Shown here: positions 43,098-64,000 of the stretch, piece after piece | How the letters are laid out: the number at the start of each line of letters is the position of its first letter | Numbering within the stretch: the stretch's first letter is position 1 | NCBI RefSeq assembly: GCF_029227915.1 | Contig: NC_079887.1 | Location: 6,758,001 to 6,822,000 of the forward strand | DNA length: 64,000 nucleotides | Source of the DNA: Hydractinia symbiolongicarpus | Lineage: Eukaryota; Cnidaria; Hydrozoa; Anthoathecata; Hydractiniidae | Reading direction: 5' to 3' | Made by a program: the position numbers and the translations under genes | Notes under the pieces: model-generated | The model's database searches: none | Told to the model about the DNA's origin: nothing | The model's input: only the letters and a program-made list of their open reading frames with translations

Positions 43098-44393
43098 GGG
43101 TACTGAAAACTTCACGATTATGTTGTTTTAAAAAATCCCAACAAGTTCGTCACAGTTTTTGTCTGTTTTCCTAATTTTCAAACTCAATCTTCGTAACTGA
43201 TTTTTATACACCGTCAAGTAAGAACTATGAAACCAACTTAAACAGTCTTGACAATAATTTTTTACTTCACTACAGTACCAAAATTATCAATAAATAAATA
43301 CAGCTTTCAACGAGTAAACTAAAATGGAGAACTCAGTGTATATACATCATCTATCTTCACTTCCACCTCGACCAGCAGCTTGTCACAAAATCTAGTTGGG
43401 ATATCTTTATTTATATATATACTGTTGGATACTTCAATGATTTATTCAATGAAAGTCATGGCAACAAAAAAAATTAAAAAAGAAAATATTTTGATATAAA
43501 TATTTGAAAGCAGTGATGCGTCATAATTAAAATCGGCAAAAAAATTAGCTCATTAATTATAAAAAATAATTTCAAACGAAACCAGCATGTTGATTGGCTC
43601 TGCTTTTGAAGGGAACCAATCACTGACCTTGGCTTTTAAAGAAAACAAAAAAATGAGAAAGTCGCCCGAAAATTAAAACAACATTAACAAAGAAAAAAAA
43701 ATTAAAAATAGAAGCAGAGACACCAAAAAGACACTCTTTTTAGTCACATTTGAGGAGATATGAAGATGTTCGATTAAATTTTTCAAGCCTTTTTGAGATG
43801 ACGGTATTTCCAGAGAAGATTTGAGGAGATTTTCACATTTTTACAGAGAAATAAGAAGATTTATGGAGAATTGAAAAGTAATGCCACGAGTGAAGAGCAG
43901 AGTATTTGTTTACCAACGTAGCCTTTCTATACTTTCTGTAAAAGGAAAATTGAAGAGATTTGAGAAGAAGGTTGTTAAAAATTCCATTTTAAAGGGAAAT
44001 TGAAGAAGTTTTGAAGAGACTTTTCAAAATTGAGGAGAATTGCGAAGTTTGAAGAAGGCTTTATGTCTTAAAAATATTAATCTTACTACGAATCCAATAA
44101 ATCGGAAAAAAATCGGAAACTGGATAACTTAAAAATATTGTTCAAATCTTGTTGTTCAAAACAAGATGATTGGAAGACATAACGCTGTGGAAAATAGCCT
44201 AATGCAACGCGCCCTTCTCGCTCGCGAAGGTTCCGAGGACATTATGAGACCAGTAAAAAAAACTTTTGAGAAGTTCTAACTATAAAAAATCAGCTTTCAA
44301 AAATAAACCGTTTATAACAGTTTCACGTTAAAAGTTAACATTTATGTGAAAGTAAATCAATAAAATAAAACGTATCATTTCTAAGATGCTTAC
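43098..44393. other. stretch between the 302-residue gene and the last identified transporter exon
   Basis: It should contain the promoter of the 302-residue protein gene and, unless that exon lies elsewhere, the last exon of the MFSD13A-like gene. I found no convincing exon for the transporter C-terminus; a weak candidate hydrophobic frame lies near 43670-43740 on minus (CLFGVSASIFNFFSLL) but lacks a good acceptor. Confidence 0.35.
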
Positions 44394-47300
44394 CTGGTAT
44401 CCATATTGATTTAATACGTAAATTACAAACATCGGCGAAACGGATTGCGCAGGTTTTGTAATTAAAGCATTTAGTCCAAATATCATAGAAGACACTGGAT
44501 GACTGAAAAAACAATGGGCATCGTCACGTGACCTGATGGCGCGAAAGTTAAAAATCAAAAATGGCGGCCTACTGTAAACAGAGCAAAAAACGAAAAGAAA
44601 GTGAGTGAGAATAAAAACAGTCAAATGGATACAAAATATATTTACGATAGGTGAATTTATACATAAATTGAATGTTAGCCGTTGATACAGAAATTTTTGC
44701 TGCAAAATTATACTTCACATACGAATTTTTATCGATAAATAGTTATTATCTCTTTCTTTGTTTTCATGTTGCGTGGTTACCCCACCTGTTTTGTTTTTGG
44801 CAGGGATTGCCATTAGGGTTATTTTTGTCGTGGGTAACGTGAATTGTTGCAACAAAGGTAGATGTGGTCATTTCCCAGAAAAAACCCAGCTGAGTCATTT
44901 TTTGTCCAGCCTTTAAGTAACTGTATATTACTGTTAAAGATTCTGAAAATAGGAAGCTAAGCAAGCACTTATAAGAATATTTTTTTAAGTACTTGCGATT
45001 TTCAAAATTTATTCTCTTCCAATTTATCCTCTTCTACTCTGCTGATTGGACGCAGGAGAAAAAAAATATTTAAAACTGATTGGATGCATGAGAAAGGCAA
45101 CGTGTTATTGGTTTTTTACTTACTCGGCCAGAAGCTGATTGGACGCAGGAAAAAGGTAACCCGTAAAACTTATTGGACGCAGAATAGAGGTAACGTGTAA
45201 TAACACGTTGTTTTCCTACTATACTAAGAACTGGTTGGACGCAGAAGAAAGGAACGCCTAAAACTGACTGGATGCATAGGAAAGGTAATGTTTTATTTGT
45301 TGTTTTACCTTCGATTGTTCTTTTTTTGATCATCATCTATGATATCCGACACAGATAAATTAAACAAACCAAACGTAGCACCAACAAATGTACTAAAACA
45401 AAAAACAAAAGATTCTTACATTTTCTAAAACTTTAGAAAGTTGAATCAACAAGAAAAATATTGATTATCTTAATAAAGAATTTATTCCTTATTTTTTAAC
45501 ATTTCTGACTATACAAATAAAAACACATCTATAGAATTAACGTCCATTTGAGATTTGTAATTTAATATTCTCCATGAAAATAATAAGAAAGAATTCTTCA
45601 CCTTTCAAGAATCATAAAAACCGCAACAACGAGTGGATATTCATAACCAATTAAAAACAGCATAATCCCCATTACAATCTAAAAAAAATTAAGGCCTTTT
45701 TTAAAGCAAAAATAAACATAACAAAGAACTCTTCCTTTGAACGGCGGACATTATTTTCAGGTGACTACATGTAAATAAACATTGGAAGCAGAAACACATA
45801 ATATTTTTGTCTGCTACTCCTTTTCTCAATTATTAATTTAAAGCAGAGGTTACAAGTAAGAGTATTCATGAAGAGTATTGCTGCTCACAAATATTTTTTA
45901 CCGTTAACTATTGTTGAATACCTTTGCAGAGCGAATTAATTCAAACTTGTTTGGAAAAAATATTTAAGCAACAATGCATGGAGAATCATACAAGAATATC
46001 GAAATAATTAGGAAATGACTAATATTCTTGATTATTCGTAATTCCCCATTGAGCTACTAAAAACAGGAATATTATTTTGTGAAGAAAAAAAGGAAACAAT
46101 GCTGTAAACTTTAGACTTACTTTAATAATAAACGAACAGTTTATAAGCCAGTGCGATCCATAATTCTTTATGAATGGTTGAATTATTAACACTGTAAGCT
46201 AATAGAGAGAAACCTTGTTGTATTAGTGTAACAGTTAGACAAACGGAAGTCATACATATGACAGACTTACTATTTAGAGGTAGAACAATTTGTGTTGAAA
46301 AACTTCTTTGAAATCGTGTTGATTACCTTTAGCAGACTTGTAGAATTTACACTAAAATGTTTAATTTGCTACACTTCTGCGAATGACCCCTCCCCCTGAG
46401 AGCTCGCTTTAGAATCCAAAAAAGTTTTGTATATGTTTTCCAAAAAACTCTCCTGTACCTTATGAATCAGGGAGAAAAATAATAACCAATGATTTATTTT
46501 ACGTCAGCTTAAAAAACTTGTTTATTGCAATTGTCCTTGCAAGTGTATTTTGCAGATCCGATTAATAAAATTAATTTCATACGTAAATTTTTAATATATT
46601 ACTTATTAACACTGGATTCAGCTTTTTTTAAAAGTACATTCTCTTAATTAAATAAAGAATATTTTGAACCCTTTAACTGGCCTTAAAAATCCCCAAGTAA
46701 CTCAATTATATGCACATTTTAAGTTTTTTCGCCATTTTTTAAAACAAAAAAATGTCACACTATTTTTAGAACTGATCTGCAATGTGCAAAAAAATGGACT
46801 AATTTGGTGGAAAGTTAGCAATCAGTAATGATAATACCTACCGGTGGTAATATAAATGCAGAACCAGCTGCAATACTTTGCACAACCTATGCATTAAATA
46901 AAATAACTTTAATAAAGATGATAAACCTACTGCTTACAAAATTGACTCATATAAATTTTTTCATTAATTCTACGGTGTAAGTCTAAACTGCATTCATCTA
47001 ACCAAACTATAACCAGTTGGTGCTTATTAATAATTTTGCCGGTTCACTTGTCCTTTATAAACAGCGTTTCATGTTCTCGCTACTTACTGTACTATTTTGC
47101 GCAGAGACAGACAGACAGCAGCTATTATAAAGACCAGTAGCATGCCACTTTTCTTCGGACAGACAGACAGAATATCTCTATTCTTAAAGAGATTGACAAC
47201 AATTAATTAAAATTTACTTACGGAAGGTAACGCGTTAACACCAATAAGCAGCTCACGAAATATGCTGAAAAAGTTGGCACATGACGTCACATGAAACACC

Positions 47301-50300
47301 TAGGTAAAATGTTTGATATTTTTTAATAAATAAATAAAAGCTAAAACTTTAAGCTGAAACATTAAGCTGAAATATTGTATATTAAAATCCAAACATTAAT
47401 GTGTTTTTTCAAAATTGTCAATGACATTGAATCTAAATTTGTCTCAATTCTGTTGGACTTCAACCTTAAATACTTCACCAAAATCAATGGATTTCAACAA
47501 GAAATTTAGATATAGTATCCAAAAGATACAATTTTTCTGCCACCTTTGATATGGCAATATTCAATACTCTGAAAAATTCTTATCAATTCTCTAAGGTATG
47601 ATTAGTTAATAAGAGAAAAGTATACCCCTAAACAAATGAAATGTGATACGGTTAATTAATTAAGCTCGACTCATACAAAGTGTCCAATTTAATTCTACTT
47701 AACACGAAAAAACAACCAAAACAAATTTTACCAGAATCAACATTAGGGTTTCTTTCCAATAAGATTTAGTCTTATACAGATTTTTTCGTTTTTGTGTCAT
47801 AAAATCTGATGATTTGTTTTCTTAACTACTTACTTGTGCTGGCTTCCCTATCAGAGTCTCTTTTCTTAAAAATTATTTTATTAGCATCTGCTGTTGAATT
47901 CTCTTGCAATTATCAGTCAAACTGCAAATAAACATTCGTATAAAACAGCATTAACAAATGACTATAACACTGAAAAAATGAAGATTATTTACCTGAAGAA
48001 AATTCATAATGACAAAGGAAACTAAAAAAAGAAAAAGATTTTGTTACATAGAAGACACACAAAACCATGTGGAAATTTAAAATACTGAATGAAAACAACT
48101 GTAAATTAAAAACAAAATCTTGAATTCTTGCCACTAAAGTGATTTTTCAAAAAAACAAACAATAAGTTTCCATGAGGCATATTTGTAATATAATCACATT
48201 CTACAAGCTATCGCGTTTTGAAAAAAAAATAACAAGCATGCTTACGAAAGTTTCTATTTTTTAATATTTGGAAGGATGTCTTGAATGCTGTACTCCAGCT
48301 ACTGTCACCTAAAGACATTAAAGAACCCTGTACAACAATGTCTTTAAATTATTATAATTTTGGAGACATGTGCAAGAAATTTATTTTTAGACCACCTCCC
48401 AAAAACAGCTGCCCACAACTTCAAATTTAAAAAATCCAATTTACCCTTTAAAAGGAAAAATATTGAATGGTAAGCAAAACTATTTTATTAAGAAATTTAT
48501 TCAAATTTAAATTAATTTTAAAGAGATTTTGAACAGTCAAAAAACTAGTTGCATCACAAAATTTATTTACCTTCATCGTGTGCTTTGTCTGCTTGGTGTC
48601 TATCAACACTCACAACAACATTTTTTCCTGAGTAAGTTAGTAACATCCAGCTTGCAATTGCAATAAACACACAGGTAATTTGCAAGCCTTTAATGTCATC
48701 CATCTATGGCATGAATATAGTTTAAGGGTTTTCATAAATAAGCTTCATAAATAAAGGACTACAGAAGGAGTGCCCAACCTTTTAAGGTAGGCAAAATATC
48801 AACAGAAACATACAAAAACATTATTTTCGTAAGTTTAAAACTTAAAAACAGGTTATACAGCTGCTAAAATGTGAAATGTAGTATTTTTTAAAAACCATAA
48901 AAACCTTAATTTTCCAAATATGAATGTTAAAACAACGTACACAATTTTTTATCTTAGATAAACAGCACTAATGACAGCTTATTGTGAATAAAGATACACA
49001 AACTACACATGCTTCAGTTTAAGACAAAGAGCAAGTTAATTTTCCAGTAGATTTCCAAGAGAAATGCTGATATTTTTAAAAAACTTTCAGGGTGTATAAA
49101 AAAACATAGGATTTTAGAAGGTTTTTAAATTTCTTTTTACTACTGCATTATTACTGCATCAGCATCTTGTCAAAAAGTTTTCTGATAAAAAGCATTATTC
49201 TCAGTTATTGAAAATAACCAAGCTGGAAAATTCAAACTCAGTTAGATTTTCTGATAACAAGGAGATTATTGAAGATATTACTTCGCTTTGTCTGTTCAGT
49301 ATTCATATTACTGTGGAAAGTTTATCATTTCTTGAACATGATAGTTTAGCAGGCAACGTTTCGGGAGATCCCTCTCCCATCATCGGGCAAAGCAAAATGA
49401 TGTTGTACATGTATTTATATAATTGCAGAGGATCGAAATTCATAAAAATTAACCAATCAGAAACAAGCTGATAATTACAGTTAATTACGGTAATTAACAT
49501 TTTTTGACCTAGATGTAGGTAACTACTTCTTCTGTAGGGCTGGTAACCAAATCTCAGGAAGTTGAGACGAGATGCTGTTTATGTGTTTGTTACGTGCTAC
49601 ACTTGTGATGGTTTCTTTAATCTTCCTGGCCGTTGTTCTGGATTCTCTGTCAATGATTTTCTTCTCATCCCAATAAAACTGATGACTTCTGCTCCAGCTT
49701 CTGCTCCAACATCAGAGGAATTTATCGCATCAGCATTCCTACCGCTTGTACCAGGTACTAGCAAGATTCTTCGTCAAGTTTTAAGGCAACACAAGATCAA
49801 ATGCATTCATAATTCTAAAGAAACCCTAAGAAGCACTTAGTCTAAACCATCATCATTTTCATCATTCTCGGCTTAACGTCCGTTTTCCATGCTAGCATGG
49901 GTTGGACAGGGTATATTAATGACCCTCTTCCAATCTGATCTAGACTGTGTTAGATCTAAACTGAACTTCCTCTGTATCAAGTATGTCCTTATAACCTCCT
50001 GCCAAGTCTTTCTCGGTCTGCCTCTGGGCTTTGCCCCAGGAACTATCAAGTCTCTACACTTTCTTACCCAATTATCCTCCTCCATTCTTTCCAAGTGCCC
50101 CAGCCAATTCAATCTTCTTCTCTGGATAACATCTTTAATTCTACATATACTTAGCCTGCTTCTTAAAAACCAAAAGACAAAATAAACCTGGGAAAACAAT
50201 GCAATGTTGTTTACGAAATAGGCGAAACAAAAAGAAAATTTAAGCAACGAGTACAAGAACATATGCGCGCAGTGAGAAACGGAGATGTGCACAAAAACGA

Positions 50301-52798
50301 AATTGCAGTGATGGGAGAAGGATCTCCCGAAACGTCACCTGCTAAACTATCATGTTCAAGAAATGATAAACTTTCCAAAGTAACAAGGAGATTGTTTTGT
50401 TTTTTTGGAGAAAATGATCAATTTTGATTCTAGGTGGGCCTTGATTCCCCCAAGTGGGAGACATGTAATTTTATTTAACTGTTTTTATTATTATATTCAT
50501 TCATTCATTTATATATAAAAAGTTATAAGTGCATTGACTTTAACAATCTTAATAAAAACGTCTTTAATGTCAAAATAGAAACCTCTTAAATACATGTCAA
50601 TAAACAAACAAACAAACAAACAAAAAACAAATGATTATATTTGAAGTTATTGAACAACAGGTAAATCTAACAGTTATGCACCCACGTGATTTGAAGAAAT
50701 TTCAGCAACCAACACAGCAGATGATCCAAAGATTGAAGCAACTTGACTAAATAAGAGGGTAAAAAAGAGAAACATAATAAAATACCACACTAATTGTAGA
50801 GAGAGCTTGATTAACACTAAGGTTTATAGGAGGATTGTTATTTTCTTAAAATAAGAACAATTCCACCTTCCAATGTTAATGTAGCTTGACATCACTAAGA
50901 TTTAAAAATTAGGGTTTATTACCTATATTTCAGCATTGATTGCCTTTCATGGTGCTGAGTAGAAATCTCTGCAAAAAGACTGCACTGGGCCAGCAGCACT
51001 AGAACGTTAAAACAAAAAAACTTGACAGAGAACAACAACTTAAGCAACAATTACCAAAAATTGAACTTACCAAATGTAAAAAGACAATCATAAATAGACA
51101 AGCATACCAAAAGATGAACACCAGCTAGCCAGGGTGGTGATGTTTCATCTACCCAACCAAACCATGGTAACAAGAAACTAAATAAAAACAACAACTTTTG
51201 AAAAACGTTCTAAATAACATTTTATTTTACATCAACTACATAAAGGCACTATTGTAAGGGCTGACCCAAAAAATATCACAGCTATATGCAATGTAAGAAA
51301 ACTGAGTGGTGGTTACTTACCTTAAAGCAAAAAAAGGAGCTCCATATAAAATGTTTAATTGTCTGTGTTTTAAACAATCTAAGCTGGAATAGTCCTAAAT
51401 ATAAAAAACATAATATATAAAAATAAATGTAATTATTTATAGAAATACACAGAGAAAATAATGCACCCACAACAATATTCCCTAAGAACATTTTGATCAA
51501 AGCAAGTTACAATTTAAGTGAAAAAAAAATTCTTAAACTATCATTATCCACTTAAGTATATAATACTTCAATTTTATGCACAAGTGAGAGATTTTATTAG
51601 ATTGGTGAGCATTGTATATGTTAAGAAAGAAAAACAAGCATGAGCATTCATTGCAGAGCTATACATCTTCCATAGTTGTGAACATGCTTTACTAATTCTG
51701 AAACCTTGTTATAGATTAAAAATATTTTCATAAAATAAATATATAACTTACATTTTTACTAGAAAAATAAAACATACCTGAAAATATCCAAACAGGGGGT
51801 CATTGATAGCATTCCATATCATGTAAATAAATTGCGCTGTGTTAAACCAATATGTAGATATTCTAGATAAAAACAAAAACATTGTATTTATATAACTTAT
51901 TTTGTCATGACAAGCAACTTGTTTGTTTTTTAATTTACAGCATATAATCACAAAGTGCACGTCTCCACACACATCTGAAATCGTTTTACGCATGCTGTTC
52001 TTATAAATTTAAACCTTTTTGTTTTCTGAAATGTATTTGTTAATTTATTATCATTGATCAATAGTGAGCTTAAATTAAAAAACATTAGCACCATTTTTTT
52101 CTTAATTTTATAATTTTCATCTTGTCTAGAGGCAAATACCAATTTCTTTCATGAAATCTGACTTTTATGCAATCTATAAGCTCACACAATCCTAAAAAGA
52201 AAGCACACTGTGATCTAATATGCAACACGATAGAAATGAAAGTCATGTTTTGTTAGCATCGGTCACTTACACTGTCTATACACAAGTTTTACCAATGCAC
52301 TTTGTTACTAATAACCTGTCTTTAAATAATATCATTTTATTATCATTTTGCTGCTAATTATATTATATTTCATGGGTCATCATCATCATCATCATCATTC
52401 TCGGCTTAACGTCCGTTTTCCACAAGTGTCGTAGCAGCAAAAAGGCTACTTAACACGATGTCTGATATGACACACAAAAATAAATGTATTATATATTAGA
52501 AGTTATTATTGAGTTAAAAAAACAACACGTCTGGATCGCAAAATCAATATTTAGTGCACACATGGATTACTTATTGAGAAAACAACAAATCTGAACAAAA
52601 AAATGATTTATTTGATATTTTTATTTTTTTAAGTCTTCGGTAAAGGATCCATTAGGTAAGTAAGATTGCATTAGTCTTTTAAACTCACCTATAGTAGTTA
52701 ACGAACAGCTTCACATAATAAAACTGAAACACTGAATTCATAAGGGTAGCTGCCATTGTAGTAGCTGCGTAAGCCACAGCATTTTTGTTCCATACCAT
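44394..52798 (-). CDS. MFSD13A/TMEM180-like multi-pass membrane transporter, 15 exons found
   Basis: Exons (minus): 52798-52689, 51862-51778, 51394-51321, 51177-51071, 50998-50923, 50746-50686, 48703-48571, 48308-48246, 48021-47993, 47299-47222, 46886-46838, 46191-46121, 45678-45602, 45392-45309, 44502-44394. All phases agree and give 402 residues. The order of motifs follows the MFSD13A family: FQFYYVKLFVNYYR, IYMIWNAINDPLFGYFQ, GAPFFALR with FLLPWFGW, LAGVHLLVCLSIYDCL, FKTSFQILKNRNF, VFHVTSCANFFSIF, and SHPVSSMIFGLNALITKPAQS near the end. The family is in the GPH-type major facilitator group; the substrate is not established. The last one or two helices are missing because the terminal exon was not found. 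The first exon begins after an acceptor (52829), so an upstream exon probably exists. The gene is divergent to CLTC. Confidence 0.85.
49308..50384. mobile_element. Penelope-like or related fragment: inverted repeats with GIY-YIG remnant
   Basis: About 75 bp at 49308-49383 (GGAAAGTTTATCATTTC...TTTCGGGAGATC) recurs inverted at 50309-50384 (GATCTCCCGAAAC...GAAATGATAAACTTTCC). Just inside the right repeat, the plus-strand frame 50191-50310 reads CNVVYEIGETKRKF, KQRVQEHMRAVRNGD and NEIAV, which fits a GIY-YIG endonuclease (NVVY, EIGET). Penelope-like elements carry RT plus GIY-YIG and are often flanked by repeats in inverted orientation. Nothing like an RT is left. LINE-B debris (49850-50165) lies inside. 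It sits in an intron of the transporter gene. Confidence 0.55.
49850..50165 (-). mobile_element. 5'-truncated LINE-B copy in a transporter intron
   Basis: On minus it matches the last about 300 bp of LINE-B: CRIKDVIQRRRLNWLGHLER, DLIVPGAKPRGRPRKTW and SMENGR-stop, then GCCGAGA and a decayed (ATG)n tail (CATCATCATTTTCATCATT on plus). It is in the sense orientation relative to the host gene. At 50165 it abuts the Penelope-like fragment. Confidence 0.88.
52378..52421 (-). mobile_element. minimal LINE-B 3' end fragment (about 44 bp)
   Basis: The plus strand shows (CAT)7-type repeats, then TCTCGGCTTAACGTCCG and TTTTCCA, identical to the 3' terminus of LINE-B including its stop codon, after which similarity stops. 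It appears to be an extremely 5'-truncated insertion in the first transporter intron. Confidence 0.8.
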
Positions 52799-53326
52799 TG
52801 TATTGTTTCTTTTTACACATTGGGGGTACTAAAAGTAAAAAAATAAATAAAATACTTCCTACAAAAATTTAACTTGTCTTTCTAAAAACAATTTGCAAAG
52901 ATGCAAACTGGTAATTTAAAACTGTTGTAAAAAAACAAGGCACATAGTTTGTGAATTACAGTACTGCTGCCTAACATCATGGTCCTGTATTATGCGCATC
53001 ACCCATCATTCATGATCCATCACAAGTGCCACAATTAAAAAATATTATTCATAGTACCACCATATTTTTTTCTGGAACAATAAGAAAACAACCCTACGAA
53101 GCCTAATAATTGCCATATTTTGTTCAAAAAAGCAAAAAACCATGCTGTAGAAACCTAAAAACTGACTAAAACAGCATAGCTTAAAAATTGCCATATTTTC
53201 TTTTAAATTATGTTTAATTAAGGTTGCTACTGTGAAGGTTTGACCACGAAAAGTCCACTTTGTACCCCATCGGAGAGCAACGAAGAAGAACAATTTGACT
53301 GCAAGAATAAGTATAACTCTTATTAC

Positions 53327-53374
53327 TTTGTGAGTTAGCAGTTTAAATAGGTATTTAAACTGCTAACTCACAAA
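53327..53374. repeat. perfect 23-bp inverted repeat with GG loop
   Basis: The left arm starts TTTGTGAGTTAGCAG and ends TTTAAATA; GG follows; the right arm is its exact reverse complement, ending CTAACTCACAAA. With one mismatch the pairing continues outward (ATTA against TAAT). Confidence 0.9.
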
Positions 53375-53523
53375 ATAATAAGCTATGATTTTAAGATGTT
53401 TTTCACAATTGTACATTATTAAATATAAATAAATAAATAAATTGACTGATTGGTAATCTCAGCCTCAAGTTAAAGAAAAACATTGATATATTGAAGAAGA
53501 ACTACTTTGTTTATCACTAACAT

Positions 53524-53603
53524 ACTGCCAAGCAGTGAGCGGGATTCGATCCGCGGTTCCCAGAACTGGGAGCCGCAGGCTAACCCACTACACTACGTGC
53601 AGC
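53524..53603 (-). repeat. tRNA-like SINE head or tRNA pseudogene
   Basis: On minus, GTAGTGTAGTGGGTTAGCC resembles an A box and GGATCGAATCC (in CGCGGATCGAATCCCGC) a B box. The acceptor arms do not pair and the T-arm is irregular, with an extra hairpin CCCAGTTCTGGG where the anticodon arm should be. It is therefore a polymerase III-type repeat fragment rather than a working tRNA gene. It does not match the SINE at 33.6 kb beyond the boxes. Confidence 0.5.
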
Positions 53604-54374
53604 AATTTGTTAGTGATGATCTCACATAGTTTAGCTATCTGGATGGTGTGTAAAACATTGATTGGTTTAAAAAAGGAAGTGTTTATAGTGCTGAAAAACA
53701 AACAATATGGTCTATGATGGATCGGTACTTAGTGGATTTTTCTTTGGCTTCATGTTTGACATTACAACCAAGTCTGTAAGGTTACCTTGGTGGAGAAGGA
53801 ATAAACTTGCTTTGCTTGTAAATTTTACGTAACTCCGCTACCATTTTCCAGAATAGTATACCTGGTCACACTTATTTTTTACAGAACGTGTGTATACAAT
53901 ATGGTTTATGTGACCATAACTATCAAATCTAATGAACGAAACATCACAAATACGATATGCTGCCTTTGGCACACCAAATAAAATAATATTTATAACAAGA
54001 AAAAAAACTTTTTATGGGGGTATAAATTAAAATATTTAAAATAATTTCTTCCCGTAAGGGTAAATTATCTTTTTTAATTATAAACCTTTTCCTACCGTGG
54101 TATTCTGGAGGTATTTATGGGCCTGGGAACTAACATTCATGTCACGTGGCACCTCCCTTATTCTTCTTTTCCATTCCCAAACCGAAAGGGAAGCCGGAGC
54201 AAAGTTTACGAAAAACGTCAATCGGGAGATCAGAGTGCAAATTACTAAACAAAAAAGTGAGGGGAGATTTCTCCTTGCAATCACTTCTATATTTACATCG
54301 CGGAAATACAATAGTTGGTTTTAGATTAGTATAACTCTTTATTATTGGCAAGTCGAGTTTTTGTGGAATTCAAA

Positions 54375-64000
<9,626 letters not shown>

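Larger units (their letters stand above)
52829..54374. promoter_or_regulatory. divergent upstream region shared by the transporter and CLTC
   Basis: The transporter is read leftwards from 52.8 kb and CLTC rightwards from 54375, so this about 1.5-kb stretch must hold the CLTC promoter and probably the transporter's first exon and promoter. A CpG- and GC-richer patch lies at about 54100-54310, just before the CLTC start. I see no clear TATA box. It also contains a perfect 23-bp hairpin (53327-53374) and a tRNA-like repeat (53524-53603). Confidence 0.5.

Noticed and set aside
47881-47932. Extra transporter exon before 47299
   Set aside because: The acceptor TTTGCAG gives Phe-Asp-stop in the required phase; joining 47993 to 47299 keeps frame and motif order.
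52378-52400. CRISPR-like or regulatory array of CAT repeats
   Set aside because: These are the microsatellite tails of LINE-B copies; no spacers exist and the DNA is eukaryotic.
53524-53603. Working tRNA gene on the minus strand
   Set aside because: A- and B-box-like motifs are present but the acceptor arms do not pair and the anticodon arm is replaced by a CCCAG/CTGGG hairpin; kept only as a tRNA-like repeat.

Overview
The window reads as AT-rich nuclear DNA of an animal. The genes are split by many GT-AG introns, the proteins are metazoan (clathrin heavy chain, ribosomal stalk protein P2, gamma-glutamyltransferase, an MFSD13A/TMEM180-type transporter, a C2H2 zinc-finger protein), and the introns and spacers are packed with DNA transposons, non-LTR retrotransposons, SINEs, MITEs and microsatellites. 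The base composition and element mix would fit a cnidarian, perhaps a hydrozoan, but that is an inference and no lineage marker proves it.

Layout: 1-1.5 kb, the last exon of an unidentified plus-strand gene. 2.2-6.5 kb, a nine-exon minus-strand gamma-glutamyltransferase with an unusual acidic cytoplasmic N-terminal extension. 7.6-13.7 kb, a two-exon minus-strand three-finger C2H2 protein whose 5.6-kb intron holds a degenerate tandem repeat and a retrotransposon fragment. 15.5-20.1 kb, a complete DNA transposon with 30-bp terminal inverted repeats, a 6-bp target duplication (TAAAAT), inverted subterminal repeat arrays and two convergent genes: an IS3/integrase-like DDE transposase and a HECT-type ubiquitin-ligase-like protein with its active-site cysteine. 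18.5-26.7 kb, a near-identical head-to-tail duplication of about 4.09 kb that copies the transposase half of this element together with the 3' half of a neighbouring LINE. 25.6-32.7 kb, that LINE (called LINE-A here; PHD-like domain, endonuclease, reverse transcriptase, with a 2A-like motif), broken by stops and frameshifts and split by a younger, intact LINE (LINE-B, one 1013-codon frame). 33.6-35.4 kb, two tRNA-derived SINE copies. 35.5-36.8 kb, RPLP2 with a MITE in its intron. 41.5-43.1 kb, a two-exon gene for an unidentified Cys-cluster/coiled-coil protein. 44.4-52.8 kb, an at least 15-exon MFSD13A-like transporter on the minus strand. 54.4-64.0 kb, clathrin heavy chain on the plus strand (17 exons seen, cut by the window end).

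The host genes are unrelated housekeeping or signalling genes and form no operon or pathway. The most unusual system is the mobile element that pairs a transposase with a HECT-like E3 ligase, and the local tandem duplication that copied the transposase half but not the ligase half. Host reading frames were checked by exon phase: every junction given for GGT, the zinc-finger gene, RPLP2, the 302-residue protein, the transporter and CLTC keeps the frame.
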